A DNA stretch of 28,194 nt from Anaerolineales bacterium UBA5069 (GCA_002415895.1 DIAV01000102.1:1-28194), one strand, 5' to 3'; shown: positions 16,653 to 24,886, counted from the first letter of the stretch. Notes: generated by a model from the letters alone, not told the origin. Translations and numbers: made by a program.

Positions 16653-19592
16653 CTAATTCTGCCACTCGCGGCCGGTGGGGCTCAGCCAAAGCGCCGCCTC
16701 TACAGCGTCGGCACGCAAATACACACCGCGCTCAAAGTCCTGTATCAGTGCGTTGAGGCCCGACTCTTTGCCCACGGCCCAGCCCAGTCGCGCCTGCACG
16801 CCGGCGTCATTGCGCCACACCTTGCCGAAACCCCGCACAGGCTGCATAAGGCCGCCGGGGGCCTTGAGCGTCGCATCACTCTCCGCTTCGCCCTCCTTGA
16901 ACGTGTCGTCAAATAGATCCCAGCCGCCGTCGTCATAGATGGCGTAGATCTGCTGCGTGTCGCCGCGCCAAACCATCGTGCCATGCTCGAAATACTGGTA
17001 GGCGGCGGGCACAGCGTTCGGCTGCGCGCTGCGTGCAAAGCCCAGCGCCTGCTGTAGCGCACCGTCGGCCTCCCATGCCGGGCCAAAGAAACCCGTGGGG
17101 CGGAAAAAGCCCGCGGGTGGCTCGACAGGCAAGGGCGCAACCGTTGCCTGTGGTGCGGCCGGCGCTGTAGATGGCGTGGCAGGTTGCTCTTCACGATCCG
17201 GCGCGGCTTGCGCAGTTGTCGCGTCGGCCAGGGGTATTGCTGTAGCGGCGCTATTCACGTCGCTTGCGCCTGCCGGTGCGGCTGGACGCATCTCCTCCCA
17301 CACAACGGTGTTCGGGTCCAACTGCATGAACTCCCCTTCAGCCGTAGCCAGCAACAGACGATAGGAGCCATCGCTCAGCAATGGCGTGATGGCAGCCGCC
17401 ATCAGCACCGCCCCCCCTGTTTCACTCTCTGCCAGGCGCGTCCACGTCTTGCCATCGTCGCGTGTGCGATAGACGCCGGCATCGGTTGCGACGATGATTG
17501 CAGGCGTTTCTGCATCCAGCGGCGCGCGCAGAATGGCGCGCAGGATTTCGTCGGCGCCGAGGTCGCCCAGTGCAGTGGTGGCAGTCGTCCAGTTACTGTT
17601 GTCTATGCGAAATTGAATCGGCTCTAGCCACGAGCGTTTGCGCACAGGCAGTTCCTTGCCCGGCGGCGGCGGCAGGTAGACCGACGCCGCGGGCAAGGTC
17701 TCCTGCACCGCAGACGTCATGACAATTGTCCAAGTGAGGCCGCTGTCGGTTGAACGTTGCATGGAGTAGCCCGTCTCCATGGGTGTGATCTGCGCATAGG
17801 GGGCCCACGCCAGCAGCGTTTGGTCATCGCCATAGCGGGGTGAAATTGCAATGCGATCCACACGCAGATGCTCGAGGCCATTCCACACCGGCGCCCAGGT
17901 GTCGCCCCCGTCGGTGGATTTCCAAACGCCTTCGCCCATGGACTCGCGCCGTAACCCGCCGGCAAAAAGCGTTCGATCCTGTGCGAAATTGGGTGAGACT
18001 GCCAACGTCAACGCCAGGTCCTCCCCGCTGGGCAACCCGCCCAGGCGCGTAAATGTTTGCCCACCGTCGGTGGAGCGCAGGATCACCTGTCCCCCGTTTT
18101 CATCAAGTGCCCATGCCACAAGGAAAAGCGTGCCATCTTTGGCAAAGTTGGGCGAAGGCGCAATGGCAGTCACCTGCTTGCCCGCAACCGTGTCATGCTG
18201 CGCTGCGGGCAGTTTCGACTCGCCGCCTGTCGGCTCCAGCACCACCAGGTCGTGGCGCTGTGCGTCGGTCGCATAGAGCAGGCCACCCGCCCCATCCTGT
18301 GCGAAAAAGCAGAGGGAGTCGATCATGCCGACGGGCGCGAGTGTGTTGATGTCCAGCACATAGCCGCTGGTGGATCCCGGCTGCAGATACGCGACGCCTG
18401 CCGAAGGGTTCACAAAGGAAGCCCAGAGGCCATCGCGCATGGGCGACTTGTCACCCTCTTCGTCTTGAAGGTAGAGATTGTTGTAGGTCACATAGCGCGA
18501 GAAACGCTCTGTGCGCAGTGTACGGCCGTTGACTGGCGCAATGAGTTGGGGCTGGCTGCTGCATGTGGCGTACAGGGTGTAGCCACCGTCAAAGCGGGCC
18601 ATTGTATCGGCGTTGTATAGATCGGCGGGCGTCAGCGCGCCCGCCCCCTGGGGCGACAAGATAACCGTTTGAATGGCGACAGTCTCCATATCGGCAAAGT
18701 AAAACGCGTCGACAGCAGCCGGGCAGCCTGTGCAGCCGGGCAAGTCAATGCCCGTGATTTGGGGGTAGAGATCCGTGAATGGCTCCAGCGTCTCGGCGTC
18801 GGCGGTCCATGCGCTGCTGTGCTGAATGATCAGGCCGTCCGCGTCGGGGACATAGAGGGGATTCCCTGCCATTGGTCCGGTGCGTTGCAGATCAAGCGTT
18901 GCCGCGTCATAGAGCCGCACCCCCGTCGCCTCGCGGCCGGAGACGTTTACGACGTCACCCACATACAGACGGGCGAAGCCATCCACGCTGGCGCGGCTGC
19001 CGGGCAACGCGCCAACAATCGTGCGGCTGCTCGTGTCGAACACAGTGACTGTGGGCGAAATGCCCTCACGCGCCCAGGGCGCATCCGGCATAATGTAGAG
19101 GCGATTGCCGGAGGCGTCGAGCAGAAGCCTGTCGCCGCTGGTGGGCACAGAATCAACCACTTGCCCTGAAGTCAGGTCAACGACGTGCAGGTTGTACTCG
19201 CTGTCTGTGAGGTATGCAATCTGCGCGGCGCTGTCGAGCCGGAAGTCAGCAAGGCGCACACCGTCAGCAACCAGCGCAATGCGCGCGACTTCACGCGGGA
19301 TTGGGTTTATTGCGCTGCCGGGCGCTGGGGTCTCGACAGGCGCGCGCGGCGCGACGCCCGCGAATGCAGGAGTGGCTTGGGTCGCTAACGGCGCCGCTGT
19401 GGGCAGCGCGGGTGCGGGCGTCTTTGGCGTGGCCGCCGCCTGTGCTGTCTCCAATTCCGCATTGCGCACAGCTAGCGCGTCGACGGTGGCCTGCAGCGCC
19501 TGCTCACGCGTGCTGGGCGCACACGCGCCGGCAAGTGCAATCATCAACAGAAGTGCAGCGTTTCCAAGCGTACGTCGAATCGGCTGAAGCAT
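16653..19592 (-). CDS. Large lipoprotein with beta-propeller/Asp-box repeats
   Basis: The 979-residue product starts with a lipoprotein signal whose lipobox LAGAC places the modified Cys at 24, so it should be tethered to the outer face of the membrane. A short heptad-like helix (about 31-53) and a Pro/Ala/Thr-rich linker follow. Then comes a YncE-like propeller region (HVVDLTSGQVVDSV, TVFDTSSRTIVGAL). Four Asp-box repeats of the sialidase/sortilin/Ycf48 type follow: STDGGQTF (507-514), STDGGDTW (559-566), STDSGLTW (614-621) and TRDDGKTW (710-717). After a second Pro/Ala linker, two related units end the protein (ALGFARS...YFEHGTMVWRGD and RLGWAVG...DFERGVYLRAD). The start at 19592 has AAGGAG 6 nt upstream. 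An envelope sensing or binding role is possible; the ligand is unknown. Confidence 0.85.
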   Translation of the reverse strand: MLQPIRRTLGNAALLLMIALAGACAPSTREQALQATVDALAVRNAELETAQAAATPKTPAPALPTAAPLATQATPAFAGVAPRAPVETPAPGSAINPIPREVARIALVADGVRLADFRLDSAAQIAYLTDSEYNLHVVDLTSGQVVDSVPTSGDRLLLDASGNRLYIMPDAPWAREGISPTVTVFDTSSRTIVGALPGSRASVDGFARLYVGDVVNVSGREATGVRLYDAATLDLQRTGPMAGNPLYVPDADGLIIQHSSAWTADAETLEPFTDLYPQITGIDLPGCTGCPAAVDAFYFADMETVAIQTVILSPQGAGALTPADLYNADTMARFDGGYTLYATCSSQPQLIAPVNGRTLRTERFSRYVTYNNLYLQDEEGDKSPMRDGLWASFVNPSAGVAYLQPGSTSGYVLDINTLAPVGMIDSLCFFAQDGAGGLLYATDAQRHDLVVLEPTGGESKLPAAQHDTVAGKQVTAIAPSPNFAKDGTLFLVAWALDENGGQVILRSTDGGQTFTRLGGLPSGEDLALTLAVSPNFAQDRTLFAGGLRRESMGEGVWKSTDGGDTWAPVWNGLEHLRVDRIAISPRYGDDQTLLAWAPYAQITPMETGYSMQRSTDSGLTWTIVMTSAVQETLPAASVYLPPPPGKELPVRKRSWLEPIQFRIDNSNWTTATTALGDLGADEILRAILRAPLDAETPAIIVATDAGVYRTRDDGKTWTRLAESETGGAVLMAAAITPLLSDGSYRLLLATAEGEFMQLDPNTVVWEEMRPAAPAGASDVNSAATAIPLADATTAQAAPDREEQPATPSTAPAAPQATVAPLPVEPPAGFFRPTGFFGPAWEADGALQQALGFARSAQPNAVPAAYQYFEHGTMVWRGDTQQIYAIYDDGGWDLFDDTFKEGEAESDATLKAPGGLMQPVRGFGKVWRNDAGVQARLGWAVGKESGLNALIQDFERGVYLRADAVEAALWLSPTGREWQN

Positions 19593-19730
19593 GCGGGTCT
19601 CCTTCCCTTGCATCCCGTGCCACATGGCCCTACGGCATGTCATGCCAGCGGCCGCTTGCTGCGGCACTCTGGTTGGCGCAAGGCTGTGGTATCATTTTTG
19701 CATTACAGATGCAGAAGCTGTCAATGGGAC

Positions 19731-19776
19731 GGGGCATAGTGAAACTCTGTTCCCCCTTCAGCAGAGTATATGCCCC
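19731..19776. promoter_or_regulatory. Two-stem structured element upstream of the acyl-CoA dehydrogenase gene
   Basis: The outer arms GGGGCATA (19731-19738) and TATGCCCC (19769-19776) enclose inner arms ACTCTG (19744-19749) and CAGAGT (19762-19767). As RNA this folds into two stacked stems with an asymmetric internal loop (GTGAA against A) and a C-rich apical loop. It ends 108 nt before the ATG at 19885. It could be a cis-acting RNA, an operator or a terminator-like structure; it has no T-run. Confidence 0.45.
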
Positions 19777-19884
19777 ACAAGCCTCCAAAGTGAGACGATT
19801 ACGCGGCATCTGCGGCGCGCTTAGCCACCGCCAGTGCCACATCAAACCGTTCAATTCCGCAAGCGAGAACAAAGGAGTTCTGCA

Positions 19885-21039
19885 ATGGACTTTAGCCTCT
19901 CTCCCGAACAGCGCATGATCCAGGACTCTGTGCGCAAGTTTGCGCGCGAGCGCATTTTGCCGAATGCGCGTGAATGGGACCTTGCCCAGCAGTTCCCCCG
20001 TGAATTGCTGACCGACATGGGCCGACTTGGCTATCTCGGCGTCCCCATTCCTGAAGAATACGGCGGCGCAGGGCTTGACTATATTGCCGAGGCCATTGTC
20101 TTTGAGGAGATTGGCTACGCCGACTCCAGCGTGCGCACCACCCTCTCCGTGCAAATGTCACTGGTTGAACTGACAATTCTCAAGTGGGGCACTGAAGCGC
20201 AGAAGATGCACTATCTGCCGCGCCTGTGCAGTGGCGAATGGATTGGCAGCTTTGGGCTGACGGAACCCAATGCAGGCTCGGACGCGGCCAACGTGCAAAC
20301 CACGGCTCGGCGCGATGGTGACGATTGGGTGCTCAATGGCCAGAAGGTCTGGATTAGCAATGCGACGATTGCCGACATGGCAATAATTTTTGCGCAGACG
20401 GCGCCGGGGACCAAGAGCAAGGGCATGGTCGCCTTTCTGCTGGAGACGGACACGGCCGGCTATACCACGCGCAAGATGACGGGCAAACTGGGGCTGCGCG
20501 CCAGCGATACCGGCGAAATCTTCATGGAGAACCTGCGCTTGCCCGACAGCGCGCGCCTGGGCCAGGTGGGCGAGGGCTTCAAGATCGCCATGAGCGCGCT
20601 GGACAATGGCCGCTATGGCGTGGCCAGTGGCTGCGTGGGTGCGGCGCAGCATGCGCTTGACGCCAGCGTCAAATACGCGCGCGAGCGCATGGCCTTTGGC
20701 AAGCCGATTGCCGGCTTCCAGCTCATTCAGGACATGCTCGCCCAGATGAAGGTCGACGTGGAAGCGGCCCGCCTGCTCGTCTACCAGGCGGGGTGGACAA
20801 AGAACCAGGGACAAGTCAGCACCATTCCTGTCTCCATTGCCAAGTATTTTGCCGCCGAAGCAGGCAAGCGCGCCGCCGATGCCGCAATTCAGATTCATGG
20901 TGGCTATGGGTTCTCGGACGAATATGTGCCCGAGCGGCTGTGGCGCGACACGCGCGTGGCCAGCCTGTATGAAGGCACAAGCCAGATCCAGAAGCTGATC
21001 ATCGGCCGCGACCTCACGGGCATTCAGGCGTTCGAGTAA
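19885..21039 (+). CDS. Acyl-CoA dehydrogenase (FAD-dependent)
   Basis: This 384-residue flavoprotein introduces a 2,3-double bond into acyl-CoA and passes electrons to an electron-transfer flavoprotein. The N-terminal helical domain (LSPEQRMIQDSVRKFARE), the middle beta-domain signatures GSFGLTEPNAGSDAANVQTT and WISNATIADMAIIFAQT, and the C-terminal helical domain are all present. The catalytic base is Glu363 in YEGTSQIQ, the position used by short/medium-chain enzymes. Chain-length preference is not clear. The ATG at 19885 has AAAGGAG 7 nt upstream; an earlier in-frame ATG at 19834 lacks a ribosome site. It stands alone, without ETF, thiolase or hydratase genes beside it. Confidence 0.93.
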   Translation: MDFSLSPEQRMIQDSVRKFARERILPNAREWDLAQQFPRELLTDMGRLGYLGVPIPEEYGGAGLDYIAEAIVFEEIGYADSSVRTTLSVQMSLVELTILKWGTEAQKMHYLPRLCSGEWIGSFGLTEPNAGSDAANVQTTARRDGDDWVLNGQKVWISNATIADMAIIFAQTAPGTKSKGMVAFLLETDTAGYTTRKMTGKLGLRASDTGEIFMENLRLPDSARLGQVGEGFKIAMSALDNGRYGVASGCVGAAQHALDASVKYARERMAFGKPIAGFQLIQDMLAQMKVDVEAARLLVYQAGWTKNQGQVSTIPVSIAKYFAAEAGKRAADAAIQIHGGYGFSDEYVPERLWRDTRVASLYEGTSQIQKLIIGRDLTGIQAFE

Positions 21040-21065
21040 TACTGCACACACAACAGCCACACAAT

Positions 21066-21099
21066 AAGGGCCGCCGGTTGAATTCAACCGGCGGCCCTT
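21066..21099. terminator. Perfect palindromic terminator shared by convergent genes
   Basis: The 17-base arm AAGGGCCGCCGGTTGAA (21066-21082) meets its exact complement (21083-21099) with no loop bases beyond the stem. It lies 26 nt after the acyl-CoA dehydrogenase stop and 28 nt before the crtB stop on the other strand. AA at one end and TT at the other fit a weak bidirectional terminator. Confidence 0.75.
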
Positions 21100-21127
21100 G
21101 CTTTGATCCTCGGTGCGTGGGGCTGCT

Positions 21128-22069
21128 TCAACGACTGCGCAGCCAAATCGCAGGCAGCATGGCCACTTTGCGCGCCGTGCCCACATAGGCGCGTCGCGAG
21201 AGATTGTCGTAGTTGCGCCGCTCAATGTCCTTGAGAATGCCACGATAGAGTTCGGCCGCGGCAGCGGTGGCAAAGCGCCCATCCGCGTTGAGCAACGCCA
21301 CGCCCGCATGCGCTTCATCGTATAAGCGGCGGTTGCGGTCTATTTGGAAGCGCATGAACTCGCGCCAGCGCGCCGTCACCACACCCTCACCAATCTCTTC
21401 CTCAAAGATGCCAAAGGCCGTCAGTTCCTCCTGGGGGAGATAGACGCGCCCGCGCCGCCAATCGTCGGCCACATCGCGCAGGATGTTGGTTATCTGCAGC
21501 GCAACGCCCAACTTGATTGCATAGGGCATCGCCTCCAACCCCTGATAGCCAATGATGTGCATGCTCATTAACCCTACGGTTGAGGCCACGCCGTAGCTGT
21601 AGGCCGCCAGATCGTCAAACGTAACGTAGCGCTTCTGCACAGTATCGCGTGCGACGCCATCAATCAGTTGCTCGGCATAACGGCTGGGCACGTTGTAGCG
21701 ACTGCGTGCATCGGCCCAGGCCACCGCCACCAAGTCATCCGCAGGCGGATTCTGCAGCTGGATGCGCGCGCGCCATGCATTGAGAGCCGCCAGGCCGTCG
21801 GCCTCATTGGCAGCATTGTCCACGGTGTCATCAGTCACGCGGCAGAAGGCATAGAGCGCGCGCACCGCCGCGCGCTTTGGCTTCGGCAACAGGCCCGAGG
21901 CCATATGGAAAGAGCGGCTATTGGTGGCAGTCAGGTCGTCACAAAGGGCATAGGCATCGCGCAGTGTACGTGCGTCAATGCCAGGCTCGGCAGCGCGCGT
22001 GTGGTTGTGGTGCGCTTCCTGCGCCAGGGAAAGCAGAGTTGACTCCCAGGGAAAAACTTCTGCTGTCAT
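21128..22069 (-). CDS. crtB: Phytoene synthase / squalene-phytoene synthase family
   Basis: The 313-residue trans-isoprenyl synthase condenses two geranylgeranyl diphosphates into phytoene, the first committed step of C40 carotenoid synthesis. Both Mg-diphosphate motifs are present: DDTVD (80-84) and [14 protein letters not shown] with Asp199 and Asp203. [12 protein letters not shown] and YAYCRVTDD-like text ([11 protein letters not shown]) precede the first, and QITNILRD leads into the second. A CrtI-like desaturase gene nearby favours phytoene over squalene. The start is the ATG at 22069, with CGGAGC 7 nt upstream; longer starts at 22120 and 22180 are less supported, and the latter overlaps the promoter. 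It is divergent from the B12-binding MerR regulator gene, whose product is the obvious candidate controller. Confidence 0.92.
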   Translation of the reverse strand: MTAEVFPWESTLLSLAQEAHHNHTRAAEPGIDARTLRDAYALCDDLTATNSRSFHMASGLLPKPKRAAVRALYAFCRVTDDTVDNAANEADGLAALNAWRARIQLQNPPADDLVAVAWADARSRYNVPSRYAEQLIDGVARDTVQKRYVTFDDLAAYSYGVASTVGLMSMHIIGYQGLEAMPYAIKLGVALQITNILRDVADDWRRGRVYLPQEELTAFGIFEEEIGEGVVTARWREFMRFQIDRNRRLYDEAHAGVALLNADGRFATAAAAELYRGILKDIERRNYDNLSRRAYVGTARKVAMLPAIWLRSR

Positions 22070-22156
22070 GGCCGATGCTCCGTTGGTAGATGATTCGCAC
22101 TCTGCGTCGCCGACAAGCATATCCACTCGATTCGTTGCTTGTTCATTGCTGCGACA

Positions 22157-22185
22157 AACATAGCACAGACATTTGTGCATGTCAA
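22157..22185 (-). promoter_or_regulatory. Sigma70-type promoter of crtB
   Basis: On the minus strand a perfect TTGACA (22185-22180) and TATGTT (22162-22157) are 17 bp apart. Transcription would start near 22150 and leave a leader of about 80 nt before the ATG at 22069. The longer ORF start at 22180 would lie upstream of this start site, which supports the 22069 ATG. Confidence 0.75.
22163..22178. promoter_or_regulatory. Candidate operator: inverted repeat inside the crtB promoter spacer
   Basis: GCACA (22163-22167) and TGTGC (22174-22178) form a 5-bp dyad with a 6-bp centre, lying wholly between the -10 and -35 boxes of the crtB promoter. Regulators of the MerR family classically bind dyads in this position. 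Binding here by the neighbouring CarH-like regulator would block RNA polymerase in the dark (inference). Confidence 0.5.
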
Positions 22186-22200
22186 GGTATGAATTCTACC

Positions 22201-22246
22201 TTTGTCCATATATTGATCAATACCCGCTGACAAAAGTATGGACAAA
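22201..22246. repeat. 10-bp inverted repeat in the crtB/carH intergenic region
   Basis: TTTGTCCATA (22201-22210) and TATGGACAAA (22237-22246) are exact reverse complements 26 bp apart. A similar half-site, TTTGTGCAT, is at 22172-22180. The right arm lies in the spacer of the likely regulator promoter. This is consistent with a multi-site operator for a tetrameric regulator. Confidence 0.55.
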
Positions 22247-22255
22247 CACTTTATA
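22227..22255 (+). promoter_or_regulatory. Probable promoter of the CarH-like regulator gene
   Basis: CTGACA (22227-22232) and TTTATA (22250-22255) are separated by 17 bp; TATATT at 22252-22257 overlaps as an alternative -10. Transcription would start near 22262, giving a leader of about 140 nt before the ATG at 22403. I see no gene or clear RNA structure in that leader. Confidence 0.5.
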
Positions 22256-22402
22256 TTTCGCGGCAGTTGTGGTACACTTTGTTCAGGTATTGAACATTAT
22301 GCCACCCATGATAGAGCGCAATCAAGCATGGTCACTCCCAATGTGGCTTCGACCCGCGATCGCATCGCCAATATTGCCCATCACCGCCTGACTGGAGAAC
22401 CG

Positions 22403-23788
22403 ATGGCGAATCACCAGGATATGCCGCTCTTTAACCTTAAGGCTGTTGTAACGGAAACCGGACTCAAACCCGACACGTTGCGCGCCTGGGAGCGCCGCTA
22501 CGGCTTGCCCACACCCACCCGCACCCCCAGCGGCCATCGCCTCTACTCGCAGAACGACATTGATCTCCTGCACTGGCTGCTGGCGCGCCAATCCGAAGGA
22601 TTAAGCATAAGCCGCGCCGTGGAAATGCGCCAGCGGATGATGCGTGAAGGCAACGAAAATGGCCGGAACGCTGGCGCTGCAACGGGCCAGGCGCTGCCGT
22701 CTACGGCGGCGGCGGCCATGCCACATATGGGAAACGGATTTCCGCCGCAAGCCGTTTCACCCGAAAATGACGACATTTTGCAGGCCTTACGTGGCCGCTG
22801 GGTGGATGCCTGCCTGCGCTACGATGAACAGGATGCCGAACATACCCTCTCCGAAGCCTTTGCCCTCTTCACCCCCGAGATGGTCTGCCTGCAGATCATT
22901 CAGAGGGGGTTGGCCACAATTGGTGAGGGGTGGTACAGGGGGCGCGTCACGGTGCAGCAGGAGCATTTCGCCTCTTCCCTTGCACTGCGCAGGCTGGAGG
23001 CGATCCTCAATGCCACGCCGCCACCCACCCGGGCCGGCCGCATTCTGATCGCTTGCCCTCCCGGCGAAGAACATACATTTGTGCCGCTCCTGCTCGCGCT
23101 GCTGCTGCGCCGGCGCGGCTGGGATACTGTCTACCTGGGTGCAAATGTGCCTCTGCAATACATGGAAACCACAATTGGCGCCACGCGCCCGCAACTGGTC
23201 GTTCTCACGGCGCAGCAGTTGTCAACCGCAGCAACCATTGTTGACATGGGCAACGTCCTGCTGCGCGAGCGCATCCCACTCGCTTATGGTGGCGTTGTTT
23301 TCAGCCGCCTGCCCCAGTTGCATGCTCTCGTCCCCGGCCACTATCTGGGCGATCGGCTTGAGAATGCCACAGCGCTGATTGAAGGGCTGATGCCCACGCC
23401 ACGTGCTGTCGCCGCGCAACAAGTGCCAACGCAGGCATATCGCGACGCGCTGGCCCATTATGTGGAGCGACAACCGCGGGTGGAGGCGGCAGTCTGGGAC
23501 GCCATGCGCGCCAGTGCGATCCCAACGCGCATGGTGACCACCGCAAATCATCATTTTGGGCGCATGATAGAGGCCGCGCTCAGCCTTGGCAACATAGACC
23601 TCATTGCCGGCGACATGGAATGGCTGGATGGTTTGCTCGTGAACCACGCAGGCATGCCACGCGAGCGAACACTGGAGTACCTTGCAGCCTATTTGCAGGC
23701 GGCGCGCACACAACTGGGGGCGCCGGGGGCGCCGCTCATTGAGTGGCTGGCCACGCTGGCAGAAGACGATGGCAGCACGCAGCATTAA
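22403..23788 (+). CDS. CarH/LitR-like B12-dependent MerR-family photoreceptor regulator with C-terminal extension
   Basis: This 461-residue protein starts with a MerR helix-turn-helix (about 8-76: NLKAVVTETGLKPDTLRAWERRYG, SGHRLYSQNDI). After a loose linker comes the helical cobalamin cap (about 123-207) holding the CarH signature W-x9-EH (Trp177, Glu187, His188). A Rossmann B12 domain (about 212-330) follows with CPPGEEHTFV, where His224 is the likely cobalt ligand. The usual ExHxxG motif has Val227 instead of Gly. CarH proteins bind adenosylcobalamin, repress carotenoid genes in the dark and release DNA in light. Residues 331-461 form an extra, apparently helical module not present in classical CarH of about 300 residues. 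The ATG at 22403 has GGAG 5 nt upstream. Its divergent partner is crtB. Confidence 0.87.
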   Translation: MANHQDMPLFNLKAVVTETGLKPDTLRAWERRYGLPTPTRTPSGHRLYSQNDIDLLHWLLARQSEGLSISRAVEMRQRMMREGNENGRNAGAATGQALPSTAAAAMPHMGNGFPPQAVSPENDDILQALRGRWVDACLRYDEQDAEHTLSEAFALFTPEMVCLQIIQRGLATIGEGWYRGRVTVQQEHFASSLALRRLEAILNATPPPTRAGRILIACPPGEEHTFVPLLLALLLRRRGWDTVYLGANVPLQYMETTIGATRPQLVVLTAQQLSTAATIVDMGNVLLRERIPLAYGGVVFSRLPQLHALVPGHYLGDRLENATALIEGLMPTPRAVAAQQVPTQAYRDALAHYVERQPRVEAAVWDAMRASAIPTRMVTTANHHFGRMIEAALSLGNIDLIAGDMEWLDGLLVNHAGMPRERTLEYLAAYLQAARTQLGAPGAPLIEWLATLAEDDGSTQH

Positions 23789-23803
23789 CCGCACGCAATT
23801 ACC

Positions 23804-23833
23804 CGCGTGATATCACTATAACACCATCACGCG
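23804..23833. repeat. Inverted repeats between the regulator and the epimerase gene
   Basis: CGCGTGAT (23804-23811) pairs with ATCACGCG (23826-23833). Within it lies the perfect 10-bp palindrome GTGATATCAC (23807-23816). The pair starts 16 nt after the regulator stop and could be a weak terminator hairpin or an operator for the next transcription unit. Confidence 0.5.
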
Positions 23834-23858
23834 ATGACTACATGACACCATTACGACG

Positions 23859-23886
23859 TTGTGACGTTGCGACGCCACTATATTAA
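23859..23886 (+). promoter_or_regulatory. Possible promoter of the epimerase-SRPBCC-desaturase operon
   Basis: TTGTGA (23859-23864) and TATTAA (23881-23886) are 16 bp apart, ending 19 nt before the ATG at 23906. A short GACGTT/GACGTT-like direct repeat runs through the -35 area. The match is moderate, and read-through from the regulator gene is equally possible. Confidence 0.4.
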
Positions 23887-23905
23887 TTACGACTAGGAGC
23901 AATCC

Positions 23906-24835
23906 ATGCGCATCATCATTACAGGCGGTACAGGGCTCATCGGCGAGGCGCTGACCCGCTCGCTGCTGTCAGACGGTCACGCGGTGCAAGTGCTCACGCG
24001 CAATCCCTCGCGCACAAAAGCTTCGGCAGAGGGTCTCCAATATGTGCAGTGGGATGGCAGGACGGCGCAGGGCTGGGGCGACCTGGCGAGCGGCGCCGAT
24101 GCGATCGTAAACCTCGCCGGTGAAGGCATTGCCGACGGCCGCTGGAGCAAAGAGCGCCGCAACCGCATTTTACAGAGCCGCCTGGATGCGGGGGCGGCCG
24201 TAATGGCAGCAATCAGCGCCGCGCCTGTCAAGCCGCGTGCCCTCGTGCAGGCGTCCGCGGTCGGCTACTACGGCCCGCGCGCCAATGAGATGATTAACGA
24301 ATCCGCTTCGCCGGGCAGCGACTGGCTGTCACACGTGGTGTGGGAGTGGGAGAACGCCACAGCCAGCGCAGCGCGCCTGGGCGTGCGCCGCACCGTGGCG
24401 CGCACGGGTGTCGTCTTCAGCCTCAAAGGCGGCGCGTTTCCCAAAATGAAGCTTCCCTTTGACATGATCTTCGCCGGCGGTCCCCTGGGCAGCGGCGATC
24501 AGTACATCCCCTGGATTCACATTGAGGACGAGGTGCGCGCCCTGCGCTTCCTGATCGAAAACGCGGCCACCGAGGGTGTATACAATCTCTCCGCACCTAC
24601 GCCCGTTACCTATGATCAATTCGCCGCAACCATGGGCGAGGTGATGGGGCGCACGTCCTTCATGCCTGCGCCCGCGTTCGCGCTCAAGGCCGTGCTGGGC
24701 GACATGGCCTCCATTCTGCTCACCGGCCAGCGCGTCGTGCCTGCACGCCTGCTAGAAGCGGGCTTCAAATTCCAATATCCCGAACTTGCGCCGGCGCTGC
24801 GCAGTGTGCTCAACAAACAGGCCGCACCCGCATAG
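23906..24835 (+). CDS. TIGR01777-family NAD(P)-dependent epimerase/reductase-like protein
   Basis: A 309-residue extended SDR of the TIGR01777 (SDR39U1/YfcH) type. It opens with the cofactor loop ITGGTGLIG (5-13). VNLAGEGIADGRWSKERRNRI and SRLDAG, QASAVGYYG, WEWENATASA, TGVVFSLKGGAFPKMKLPF and WIHIEDEVRAL follow in the order normal for the family. The C-terminal region (from about 230) is the usual substrate domain. The biochemical reaction of the family is unclear. AGGAG lies just upstream of the ATG at 23906. Homologues are often found near B12-dependent light regulators, which fits its position here, but this is context rather than proof. Confidence 0.88.
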   Translation: MRIIITGGTGLIGEALTRSLLSDGHAVQVLTRNPSRTKASAEGLQYVQWDGRTAQGWGDLASGADAIVNLAGEGIADGRWSKERRNRILQSRLDAGAAVMAAISAAPVKPRALVQASAVGYYGPRANEMINESASPGSDWLSHVVWEWENATASAARLGVRRTVARTGVVFSLKGGAFPKMKLPFDMIFAGGPLGSGDQYIPWIHIEDEVRALRFLIENAATEGVYNLSAPTPVTYDQFAATMGEVMGRTSFMPAPAFALKAVLGDMASILLTGQRVVPARLLEAGFKFQYPELAPALRSVLNKQAAPA

Positions 24836-24886
24836 CATCAAATGCTAAAGACGTAAACTCAAATCCAAAGGCAGGGTACGGAATCC

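Noticed and set aside
19719..19724. Perfect TTGACA on the minus strand upstream of the lipoprotein gene
   Set aside because: No -10 box is found 15-19 bp downstream, so it was not called as a promoter.
20158..21318. 386-codon open frame on the minus strand
   Set aside because: It lies antisense to the acyl-CoA dehydrogenase gene and crosses its terminator. Its translation has no family pattern, so it is a shadow of GC-rich codon use.
22238..22402. Longer N-terminus of the CarH-like regulator (ATG at 22238 or 22328)
   Set aside because: The 22238 start lies inside the promoter and neither has a ribosome site. The ATG at 22403 has GGAG and gives a normal MerR start.
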